A stretch of DNA of 5,227 bases, from NCBI GenBank assembly GCA_016936335.1, contig JAFGXZ010000271.1:1-5227 (forward strand), read 5' to 3'. The DNA is from Fidelibacterota bacterium. GTDB lineage: Bacteria > Fidelibacterota > UBA2242. Both the position numbers and the translations under genes were made by a program. How positions within the stretch are numbered: position 1 is the first letter of the stretch; every line of letters begins with the position of its first letter. The notes below the pieces were generated by a model. The model did not search any database and had not been told where the DNA came from. It saw only the letters and a list, made by a program, of their open reading frames with translations. Shown in pieces: positions 1-5,227 of the stretch.

Positions 1-459
1 ATTCCACCGGAGGATGTACAGGCTGTGATGGACGCAATCACGGTGATCGACACCAAACTGAAACCCTACCTGATTGCGCTTTCAAAAGAAGACCGTAAAA
101 AGTTGCCGAAAATGGGTGACCGTACGATTCCTTTCGTGGAAAAGGTGATCGAATACGCCACCGCCCAACCGGAATTTGTGCCCGGTTATATGGATATGCC
201 GGAACTGAAAAACGATTTCAATGCCGTGACAACCCTGAACCAGATCTATCGGCCACTCGCCCAAATCGATTCCAATCTCAATGACACCCTCTTACTCAGC
301 GGCAGTGAAGCCTACAGGGCTGCCCTGCAGTTCTACAACTATGTCAAACAGGCTGCCAAAAACAATGTCCCGAACGCCAAGGTCATTTATGACGGACTGA
401 AAAAGCGTTTCGAGAAACAGTCAAGCAAAACCGAGCCGGAACCCGAAACTGAAACCTGA
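1..459 (+). CDS. Small helical protein of unknown function, 5' end outside window
   Basis: The reading frame is open from base 1 (IPPEDVQAV...) to TGA at 457-459, so the gene almost certainly starts upstream. A GTG at 25 and ATG at 28 lie in frame, but neither has a convincing ribosome binding site and the codons before them read as part of the same protein. The 152 visible residues are predicted to be mostly helical, with no signal peptide or membrane segment. Recognisable stretches are LPKMGD near the N-terminus, GSEAYRAALQFYN in the middle and NVPNAKVIYDGLKKRF near the end. From memory these belong to a widespread family of about 150-residue uncharacterised bacterial proteins; I know of no assigned function and infer none. 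The C-terminus ends in an acidic, low-complexity tail (TEPEPETET). A strong hairpin follows 8 bases after the stop, so the gene is probably transcribed separately from the kinase operon about 770 bases downstream. Confidence 0.85.
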   Translation: MPPEDVQAVMDAITVIDTKLKPYLIALSKEDRKKLPKMGDRTIPFVEKVIEYATAQPEFVPGYMDMPELKNDFNAVTTLNQIYRPLAQIDSNLNDTLLLSGSEAYRAALQFYNYVKQAAKNNVPNAKVIYDGLKKRFEKQSSKTEPEPETET

Positions 460-467
460 CAATTGCA

Positions 468-496
468 CCTCCCGGGGTTTTCAAAACTCCGGGAGG
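468..496 (+). terminator. Strong hairpin after the first gene, terminator-like
   Basis: Bases 468-481 pair with 483-496. CCTCCCGG (468-475) matches CCGGGAGG (489-496) exactly, then come one G-T pair, one G-C pair and a TTTT/AAAA inner stem around C482. It begins 8 bases after the stop codon, which suits a transcription terminator or a 3'-end stabilising stem. The downstream side (AATCCCGATA) has no T-run, so it is not a canonical intrinsic terminator. The structure is certain from the sequence; the function is inferred. Confidence 0.6.
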
Positions 497-580
497 AATC
501 CCGATATCCTATAAATTTAATGGTGAACCCTATACCAATAAGGATCATGCTCTTAATATTAATAGTGCAGAGATTCCGAT

Positions 581-694
581 ACAGGGATTAGCCTGTTCGG
601 AGCGAGGAATTCCCTGATGGGAACCAGGAATTCAATGCAAAAAGTGAGGATAAGGGCATTTTAGAACAGGGATCAGCATGTTCACATTGAGGAA
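581..694 (+). repeat. Direct repeat pair 581-609 and 666-694
   Basis: ACAGGGATTAGCCTGTTC (581-598) recurs as ACAGGGATCAGCATGTTC (666-683), with 16 of 18 bases identical. After five unrelated bases in each copy, GAGGAA follows at the same spacing (604-609 and 689-694). The copies are 85 bases apart. The constant spacing argues for true duplication followed by decay rather than chance. Function is unknown. Confidence 0.65.
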
Positions 695-779
695 ATCGGA
701 GTTCGGAACTCGCTGATCGGAGTAAATAACGAGGTGAAGGCTGTCCAAAACAAGGAAATCGGAGTTCCTGGCTCGCTGC
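690..779 (+). repeat. Direct repeat pair 690-716 and 753-779 with internal palindrome
   Basis: AGGAAATCGGAGTTC (690-704 and 753-767) is identical in both copies. Four differing bases follow, then CTCGCTG again in both, so 22 of 27 bases match at an offset of 63. The first copy contains a perfect palindrome, GAGTTC-G-GAACTC (699-711). In the second copy the same segment (762-774) keeps GAG/CTC ends, and the changed bases allow G-T pairs. This hints that a stem is tolerated or kept. On the minus strand the repeats create a recurrent ELRFP peptide in spurious open frames. Confidence 0.7.
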
Positions 780-784
780 ACTGA

Positions 785-855
785 CCGGACACCTCCGTTC
801 GGAGGTCGCTGGTACCGGGACATGAGCCCCGGGGTACAAGAGCCCTGGGGTGTCC
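785..855. repeat. GC-rich double-hairpin repeat, copy A
   Basis: Bases 785-838 align without gaps to 4528-4581 (copy B), with 41 of 54 bases identical and the segment GAGCCCCGGGGTACA shared exactly apart from its surroundings. The first hairpin is ACCTCCG/CGGAGGT (791-797 with 800-806). A second stem, CCGGG around 816-832, carries one mismatch. Copy A extends further: GAGCCCCGGGGT (824-835) is nearly repeated as GAGCCCTGGGGT (840-851), and the ends form an inverted repeat, GGACACC (787-793) with GGTGTCC (849-855). Confidence 0.7.
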
Positions 856-858
856 ATC

Positions 859-975
859 GTCATTCTGAGCGAACACAGTGAGCGAAAGAATCCTTAAAAG
901 GAAGACTATCCAAGATTTGATATCCGGAAAGGTGCCTTGGCCGGATCAGATTCCTTCGTACCGATCAGTCATGAC
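859..975. repeat. REP-like element with diverged inverted partner
   Basis: Bases 859-893 read GTCATTCTGAGCGAA, then an ACACAG spacer, then TGAGCGAAAGAATCC. The octamer TGAGCGAA occurs twice (866-873 and 879-886), and ATTCT/AGAAT (862-866, 887-891) close the unit as an inverted repeat. This closely resembles the GTCATTCTGAGCGAAGCGAAGAATCC type of short intergenic repeat seen in many bacterial genomes. Bases 949-975 (GATTCCTTCG...ATCAG...ATGAC) look like a decayed copy in the opposite orientation. Together they could fold into a long imperfect stem with about 55 bases between the arms. Confidence 0.6.
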
Positions 976-1039
976 CCGGACAGACGAAAAAATCAAAGAA
1001 TCCGGGGCAGGGATTATCAGACCGGTCGTACTCATCCCG

Positions 1040-1227
1040 ACTGTGTTCATTAAAAGAATTTGTATCTTAGTCTGAATCGCCGCTGACACTGCTTTTTCAT
1101 ATTGATTATTTTCAAAATAATTAAATTTTTCCATGAACAATCAAATATCCTGAAAAATTGAATATTTATTGCATGTATTAAATTAATTTCATTAATTGAT
1201 ACATATATCAATATTGGCGAAAACTAT
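1040..1227 (+). promoter_or_regulatory. AT-rich leader and presumed promoter region of the kinase operon
   Basis: Composition shifts sharply from GC-rich repeats to AT-rich DNA before the kinase start. A perfect palindrome, ATTATTTT-C-AAAATAAT, lies at 1105-1121, and ATTGATA-CATA-TATCAAT lies at 1195-1212, ending 15 bases before the kinase ATG. TTGAAT (1158-1163) is a possible -35 hexamer, but I find no well-spaced, convincing -10 partner, so no precise promoter is called. The second palindrome is well placed to be an operator or a 5' UTR stem. That the operon promoter lies in this stretch is inference from position and composition. Confidence 0.4.
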
Positions 1228-4167
1228 ATGATAAAAAACTTCAAACCATTTCGGATTATAATTTCTGTTGTTATCCTGTTCACAATTTCGATTTATGCCG
1301 AACCGCTGATTCGGGTCGGTTTGTACGAAAACAGCCCGAAAATATTTACCGATGAGAAGGACAAACCGGCAGGATTTTTTATCGACATCATCGATGCCAT
1401 TGCCCGGGAGGAGAATTGGCGGCTGGATTACGTATCAGGTACATGGCAGGAATGTATTGAAAATTTGGAAAAAGGGGAATTGGACCTCTTACCTGATGTA
1501 GCTTTTTCTGCCGAGCGAGAAAAAATCTTCGATTTTAACAGGGAAACCGTCCTGATCAACTGGGCACAGCTCTATCTTACGGAAGCATCAACTATAGCGA
1601 CACTTTTTGACCTGGAAGCGAAGCAGGTTGCCGTATTACGGGGAGATTACTCATATACTGAATTCCGCCGGGATCTGGCGGATTTTAAAATTCAGTGTGA
1701 TTTTATAGAATGTGACAGTTTCCGGGAAATTTTCCAACTGCTTGCCAATGGCGCTGCCGATGCCGGACTTATCAGCCGTTTATACGGAATCCGCTTCGAG
1801 AAAGACTATCCGGTAATTAAAAGCCCGATTGTCTGTTGCCCGGCAGATTTACGGTTTGCGGCGCCAAAAGGTCAAAGCGGACAGTACCTGCAGGCAATCG
1901 ATAGGCATATCATCGCACTTAAAAACGATCCCCGCTCATACTATTATGTCGCCTTGGATAAGCGGCTGGGAATAGTGGTTGAAACGGAAAGAGGACCGGA
2001 CTGGTACTGGATCGGCGGGATGATTGGACTGGGGCTTGTGGCCTGTGTCATTATCATTATTCTGGTAAAAATTATTCATACAAATTTGGAAATCGTCCGG
2101 GTAAATTACCGCGATCTCTATGAGAATGCGCCGGTGGCTTACTTTTCGATCGGAAGAGACGGCCGGATCCAACACTGTAACCGGGCGGCAGCTAAATTAA
2201 TCGGTTTCGGCTCCCCGGGAATGCTGAAGGGTCTGCCGATCATCGATTTCTATGCGAATACCGGATTTGGAAAAGAAAGAGCGAAACAGAATTTCCAACG
2301 CTTTCTTAAGGGAGAAGCTATTGTTGACGAGCTGCAGATGCAGCGCAAAGATGGCACTATTTTCTGGGTAAAGGAGATAGTTAATGCGGTTCGTGATAAA
2401 CATGGCTGGATTGGTGAAAGTCGCTTAACGGTTATTGATATCAGCGAACAAAAATATGCCGAATCGGCTTTGATTGCCAGTGAAGAGCGATTCCGACTGG
2501 CGTTTGACAATATCCCTGATGTTGTTGTTATCTATGATAAAGAGCTCAGAATTCAATACATCAATGCCGCCACAACTCGTATCACCGGGAGGTTACCGGC
2601 GGATTTCATTGGAAAACGGGATGATGAGGTCTGGCCGCCGGAAGTGTACGACAGCTATTTGCCATCGCTAAAAAAGGCCTTTGAGACCGGGACTCTTCAG
2701 ACAGTACAAATTGAGCTGTCCCTTGCGGAAGGCGGCGTTTGCAATCTGCGGATCACCTGTATTCCGGTACTGGATAATGATGGCGCAGTGCGGGAAGTCC
2801 TGGGGATCACCCATGATTTTACCGGGCAAAAGCAGGCAGAAGAAGCGATCCATCTTAAAGCACAGAATCTGGCTATTATTTTAGAGGTGAGTAAAACGCT
2901 CGTATCGTCCCTGGACTTGAAAACCGTGTTACAGGCGACGACCGATGGTCTGGTCGAATTGACTGGTTTGGACAGCGCCGCCATTTATTTATATGAAAAG
3001 GAATTTCTCTATCTCAGGGCAACGACGCCGCCCCTGCCTTCCGGTTTTCCGGATAATTATCGACGTGTGATATTGAAAGATCATCCTCATATTCAAAAAA
3101 CGATGGCTTCCGGAAAACCCATCATTGTACCGGATATAAAAAATACCAATCTCACCCCGGAGGAGGCACAGATTGCTGCTGTCAGGGATTTACGTTCTAT
3201 CATATATTTGCCGATTAAATTGCATGAAAAAGTGTCTGGAACAATTATTGTTGCCTCGTGTCACGAACCCCGTCCAATTAAAACCGAAGTGATTAACCTG
3301 TGCATCACGCTTGCCAACCTGGCGGCAATTGCAATTGAAAAAGGGCAGTACTACCAGCAGATTAAACAATATACAACAAAACTGGAAGAACTGGTTTCCA
3401 GGCGAACGGTTCAGATTGAAAAAGAAAAAATAGCCCTGGAACAAGCCAACCAGAAGTTGCAGGAACTTGACCAGTTGAAATCCATCTTCCTCGCCAGTAT
3501 GAGCCACGAGCTGCGCACCCCGCTGAACTCTATTATCGGCTTCACCGGGATTATGCTGATGGAGTTGTCCGGTAAACTCAATGATGAACAGAAAAAACAA
3601 ATGAAAATGGTTAAATCCAGTTCAGCCCATCTTTTGAGTCTGATCAATGATATTCTCGATATTTCAAAAATCGAAGCAGGCAAAACGGAAATTGAAGTTG
3701 AGACATTTTCTCTGTCTCAGACAATTACGGACGTTACCGACGGTATCTGGAACGCCGCTATTGAAAAAAATCTGACGCTTCAGATTCGCCCGGTGCCGGA
3801 TATATTGATAACGACAGACAAGCGGCGCTTTAAGCAGATTCTGGTCAACCTGCTCAGCAATGCCGTCAAGTATACTGATGCCGGGACGATAAAAGTGTCA
3901 GTCTCCCTATATCGGAAGACTCTGGCTGTCAGCGTTAAGGACAGCGGCATTGGAATTAATTCCAATGACCTGTCGCGTCTGTTTCAACCGTTTCAGCAAA
4001 TCGACGCCAGCCTTACCAAATCCCAGGAAGGCACCGGGCTCGGGTTGTATCTTTGTGAGAAAATAGCTGCCCTGCTTGGCGGTCGCATCAGAGTGAAGAG
4101 TAAATCCGGTCAGGGAAGCACCTTTACAGTAACAATCCCTAAACAATTAAAATCGAGTAAAACATGA
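1228..4167 (+). CDS. Multi-sensor histidine kinase: SBP_bac_3, TM, PAS, PAS, GAF, HisKA, HATPase_c
   Basis: This 979-residue membrane sensor kinase detects an outside ligand and autophosphorylates. Residues 1-24 form a signal peptide (K3, K6, R9, then a hydrophobic run to YA-EP). Residues about 26-250 resemble the SBP_bac_3 family of periplasmic solute-binding domains; R97 in SAER sits where amino-acid binders hold the ligand carboxylate, but the ligand is unknown. One membrane helix spans 259-283. In the cytoplasm follow PAS (about 292-410), PAS (about 419-540), GAF (about 552-705), a coiled coil (about 708-755), HisKA with SHELRTP and phospho-acceptor H760, and HATPase_c with N878, DSGIG (905-909), an LFQPF F-box (918-922) and GTGLGL (935-940). 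All catalytic boxes are intact. There is no receiver domain of its own; the next gene supplies one, overlapping by 4 bases. The ATG at 1228 has only a weak ribosome binding site, but it precedes a good signal peptide, which supports this start. Confidence 0.95.
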   Translation: MIKNFKPFRIIISVVILFTISIYAEPLIRVGLYENSPKIFTDEKDKPAGFFIDIIDAIAREENWRLDYVSGTWQECIENLEKGELDLLPDVAFSAEREKIFDFNRETVLINWAQLYLTEASTIATLFDLEAKQVAVLRGDYSYTEFRRDLADFKIQCDFIECDSFREIFQLLANGAADAGLISRLYGIRFEKDYPVIKSPIVCCPADLRFAAPKGQSGQYLQAIDRHIIALKNDPRSYYYVALDKRLGIVVETERGPDWYWIGGMIGLGLVACVIIIILVKIIHTNLEIVRVNYRDLYENAPVAYFSIGRDGRIQHCNRAAAKLIGFGSPGMLKGLPIIDFYANTGFGKERAKQNFQRFLKGEAIVDELQMQRKDGTIFWVKEIVNAVRDKHGWIGESRLTVIDISEQKYAESALIASEERFRLAFDNIPDVVVIYDKELRIQYINAATTRITGRLPADFIGKRDDEVWPPEVYDSYLPSLKKAFETGTLQTVQIELSLAEGGVCNLRITCIPVLDNDGAVREVLGITHDFTGQKQAEEAIHLKAQNLAIILEVSKTLVSSLDLKTVLQATTDGLVELTGLDSAAIYLYEKEFLYLRATTPPLPSGFPDNYRRVILKDHPHIQKTMASGKPIIVPDIKNTNLTPEEAQIAAVRDLRSIIYLPIKLHEKVSGTIIVASCHEPRPIKTEVINLCITLANLAAIAIEKGQYYQQIKQYTTKLEELVSRRTVQIEKEKIALEQANQKLQELDQLKSIFLASMSHELRTPLNSIIGFTGIMLMELSGKLNDEQKKQMKMVKSSSAHLLSLINDILDISKIEAGKTEIEVETFSLSQTITDVTDGIWNAAIEKNLTLQIRPVPDILITTDKRRFKQILVNLLSNAVKYTDAGTIKVSVSLYRKTLAVSVKDSGIGINSNDLSRLFQPFQQIDASLTKSQEGTGLGLYLCEKIAALLGGRIRVKSKSGQGSTFTVTIPKQLKSSKT

Positions 4168-4526
4168 AAACAATCCTGATTGTCGAAGACAATGAGAAAA
4201 ATCGCTACCTGATGCGGTTTATTCTGGAGAAAAACAAATACACGGTATGGGAAGCCTGTAACGCCCAAACCGTTCTGGATATGATGAACCAGGACCGGAA
4301 ACCGGATGCGATCCTGATGGACATCCAATTACCGGACATTAATGGTATTGAACTGACCCGTATTATCCGGCAGTCCGGCTGGGATGGTACGATTCCAATC
4401 ATTGCCATTACCTCTTATGCCATGACCGGCGACCGGGGTATAGCCCTGGACGCCGGTTGTACCGGCTATATCGAGAAACCAATCAACCCGGAGACAATTA
4501 TCGGTGAAATCGAACAATACCTGTAA
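4164..4526 (+). CDS. Single-domain response regulator (CheY/DivK-like receiver)
   Basis: This 120-residue protein is a receiver domain and nothing else. The acidic metal-binding pair is E8-D9, the phospho-acceptor is D53 (in LMDIQLPD), the switch residues are T83 and Y102, and the conserved lysine is K105 in EKP. The EDNEKNRYLM start resembles DivK-type and hybrid-kinase receivers. The ATG overlaps the kinase stop in an ATGA, and no clear ribosome binding site precedes it, so translation is probably coupled to the kinase. It is therefore the most likely direct phosphate acceptor from H760. With no output domain, it must act by protein contact, either as a phosphorelay intermediate or as an allosteric regulator. 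That role is inferred from the architecture. Confidence 0.95.
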   Translation: MKTILIVEDNEKNRYLMRFILEKNKYTVWEACNAQTVLDMMNQDRKPDAILMDIQLPDINGIELTRIIRQSGWDGTIPIIAITSYAMTGDRGIALDAGCTGYIEKPINPETIIGEIEQYL

Positions 4527-4527
4527 C

Positions 4528-4581
4528 CCGGACGTCCCCGTCCGGGGGATGTCTGTGCCGGGGCAGGAGCCCCGGGGTACA
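4528..4581. repeat. GC-rich double-hairpin repeat, copy B, between two regulator genes
   Basis: This is the ungapped partner of 785-838 (41 of 54 identical). It starts 2 bases after the stop codon of the single-domain regulator. The first stem pairs ACGTCCCC (4532-4539) with GGGGATGT (4545-4552), with one G-T pair. The second is a perfect 7-base GC stem, CCGGGGC (4558-4564) with GCCCCGG (4569-4575), around AGGA. No T-run follows, so it is not a canonical terminator. It may still affect expression of the downstream gene. Confidence 0.7.
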
Positions 4582-4600
4582 GAGCGTAATTGTAAAAAAT

Positions 4601-4604
4601 GGAG
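4601..4604 (+). promoter_or_regulatory. Ribosome binding site of the receiver-PAS gene
   Basis: GGAG followed by a 5-base spacer (TTGCC) precedes the ATG at 4610. This is the clearest Shine-Dalgarno sequence in the window, and it fixes the start, since the receiver domain begins at its first residues (MNILIVDD). It suggests independent translation initiation here, unlike the overlapping pair upstream. Confidence 0.75.
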
Positions 4605-4609
4605 TTGCC

Positions 4610-5227
4610 ATGAACATTCTGATCGTTGACGACAAAAAAGAGAGCCTTTATCTCCTGGAGACCATGCTGAAAGGCAATGGCTACCACACGTTCAGCGCGT
4701 CGAACGGTAAAGAAGCGCTGCAAATACTGGACAAACAGGAAATTGATCTGATCATTTCCGATATCCTGATGCCGGAGATGGACGGGTTTCAACTCTGCAA
4801 AGCCGTCAAAACATCCGATAAATTCCGCCAGATTCCCTTTGTCTTCTACACGGCGACATTTACCACCCGTCAGGATGAAATCCTGGCGCTGAAGCTGGGC
4901 GCTTCGCGCTTCCTGCGCAAGCCGATGGAACCGGAGAAATTTCTTGAACAGATTCAAGGCCTGATGGAAAATCTCAAAGAAGGTGACTTGCAGTCTCAGG
5001 AGCCAAAATACAAAGATGAAGAAGAGGTGCTGAGACTATACGACGAAAGGCTGGTTACGAAACTGGAAAAGAAGATGAAGGACCTTGGAGAAGAACGGGC
5101 ACTTTTTACAGAGGTCTTTGACCGTGTGCCGCTGTTAATGACAATGTACGATCCGGATATCAAGATCTTACGACTGAATGATGCATTTACAAAAACGACG
5201 GGGTGGACGGAAGATGACACCCGCCGG
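4610..5227 (+). CDS. Receiver-PAS signalling protein, 3' end outside window
   Basis: The frame stays open from ATG 4610 to the last base, giving 206 residues. Residues 1-120 form a receiver domain: acidic pair D7-D8, phospho-acceptor D51 in ISDILMPEMDG, switch T81, and lysine K104 in RKP. A charged, probably coiled-coil linker (about 134-165, EEEVLRLYDERL onward) leads into a PAS domain from about 161 (LFTEVFDRVPLLMTMYD...RLNDAFTKTTGW), which is cut by the window edge. Proteins with this start usually continue into further PAS domains and a histidine kinase core, less often into a GGDEF or other output; which applies here cannot be seen. It follows the single-domain regulator after 83 bases on the same strand, so it probably belongs to the same signalling operon, as a downstream partner or a second kinase in a relay. 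Confidence 0.92.
   Translation, partial: MNILIVDDKKESLYLLETMLKGNGYHTFSASNGKEALQILDKQEIDLIISDILMPEMDGFQLCKAVKTSDKFRQIPFVFYTATFTTRQDEILALKLGASRFLRKPMEPEKFLEQIQGLMENLKEGDLQSQEPKYKDEEEVLRLYDERLVTKLEKKMKDLGEERALFTEVFDRVPLLMTMYDPDIKILRLNDAFTKTTGWTEDDTRR

Larger units (their letters stand above)
497..1227. other. Gene-free region of about 730 bases: repeat island then AT-rich leader
   Basis: No convincing coding sequence lies here. Several short open frames exist on both strands, but they run through repeats, lack family resemblance and mostly lack ribosome binding sites. Bases 497-580 show nothing I recognise. Bases 581-779 carry two pairs of degenerate direct repeats, 785-855 a GC-rich hairpin element, and 859-975 a REP-like element with an inverted partner. 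From 976 to about 1040 I see nothing definite. From about 1040 to 1227 the DNA becomes markedly AT-rich and probably serves as the kinase leader. The repeats are listed separately. Confidence 0.7.

Noticed and set aside
520..591. 23-codon + strand ORF beginning MVNPIPIRIM, hydrophobic
   Set aside because: It has no ribosome binding site, and its end runs into the direct repeat at 581.
581..779. Possible CRISPR array
   Set aside because: There are only two copies of each unit, with imperfect identity, unequal spacing (85 and 63 bases) and no cas genes in the window.
588..863. Minus-strand frames with recurring ELRFP peptides
   Set aside because: The peptide repetition comes from the nucleotide direct repeats; overlapping frames in several phases are equally open, as expected of repeat DNA rather than a gene.
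878..1075. 65-codon open frame on the + strand
   Set aside because: It starts inside the REP-like repeat, runs through the inverted partner, lacks a ribosome binding site and resembles no family.
946..1140. 64-codon open frame on the - strand starting at TTG, with AGGA 7 bases upstream
   Set aside because: The possible ribosome binding site is tempting, but the frame crosses the repeat at 949-975, starts in AT-rich leader DNA and its product shows no recognisable domain. A small gene cannot be excluded.
3190..3600. 136-codon minus-strand open frame inside the kinase
   Set aside because: It lies opposite the GAF, coiled-coil and HisKA coding sequence, which has clear motifs; the minus frame shows none.
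4466..4957. 163-codon minus-strand open frame opposite the receiver-PAS gene
   Set aside because: The + strand encodes an unmistakable receiver domain with its own ribosome binding site here; the minus frame is its shadow and also crosses the repeat.

Overview
The window reads as accessory signalling DNA from a Gram-negative, moderate-GC environmental bacterium. The evidence is a sensor kinase with a periplasmic solute-binding domain, bacterial two-component domains throughout, and intergenic space filled with GC-rich short repeats. No gene here fixes the phylum. The mix of a multi-sensor kinase, regulators without DNA-binding domains and dispersed hairpin repeats recalls Calditrichota, Marinimicrobiota or Desulfobacterota-type genomes, but that is only an impression.

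Layout, all genes on the + strand: (1) 1-459, the 3' part of a small helical protein of unknown function, followed at once by a strong hairpin. (2) About 500-980, a gene-free island of degenerate repeats: two pairs of direct repeats, a GC-rich double-hairpin element (copy A), and a REP-like GTCATTCTGAGCGAA element with a diverged inverted partner. (3) About 1040-1227, an AT-rich leader with two palindromes, presumably holding the promoter of the next operon. (4) 1228-4167, a 979-residue histidine kinase (signal peptide, SBP_bac_3-type sensor, membrane segment, PAS, PAS, GAF, coiled coil, HisKA, HATPase_c). (5) 4164-4526, a single-domain response regulator overlapping the kinase by 4 bases. (6) 4527-4609, a short gap filled almost entirely by a second copy (B) of the double-hairpin repeat. 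(7) 4610 to the window end, a receiver-PAS protein cut off by the edge.

Genes 4 to 6 look like one signalling operon. A periplasmic ligand and internal PAS/GAF signals would control phosphorylation of H760 in the kinase, with transfer to D53 of the small regulator and possibly D51 of the receiver-PAS protein. No DNA-binding output domain is visible, so the output is either a phosphorelay to a regulator elsewhere or lies in the missing C-terminus of the last protein.

I do not see a clearly new defence, mobile or biosynthetic system. The most unusual material is the repeats, especially one family present both in the island and between two regulator genes.
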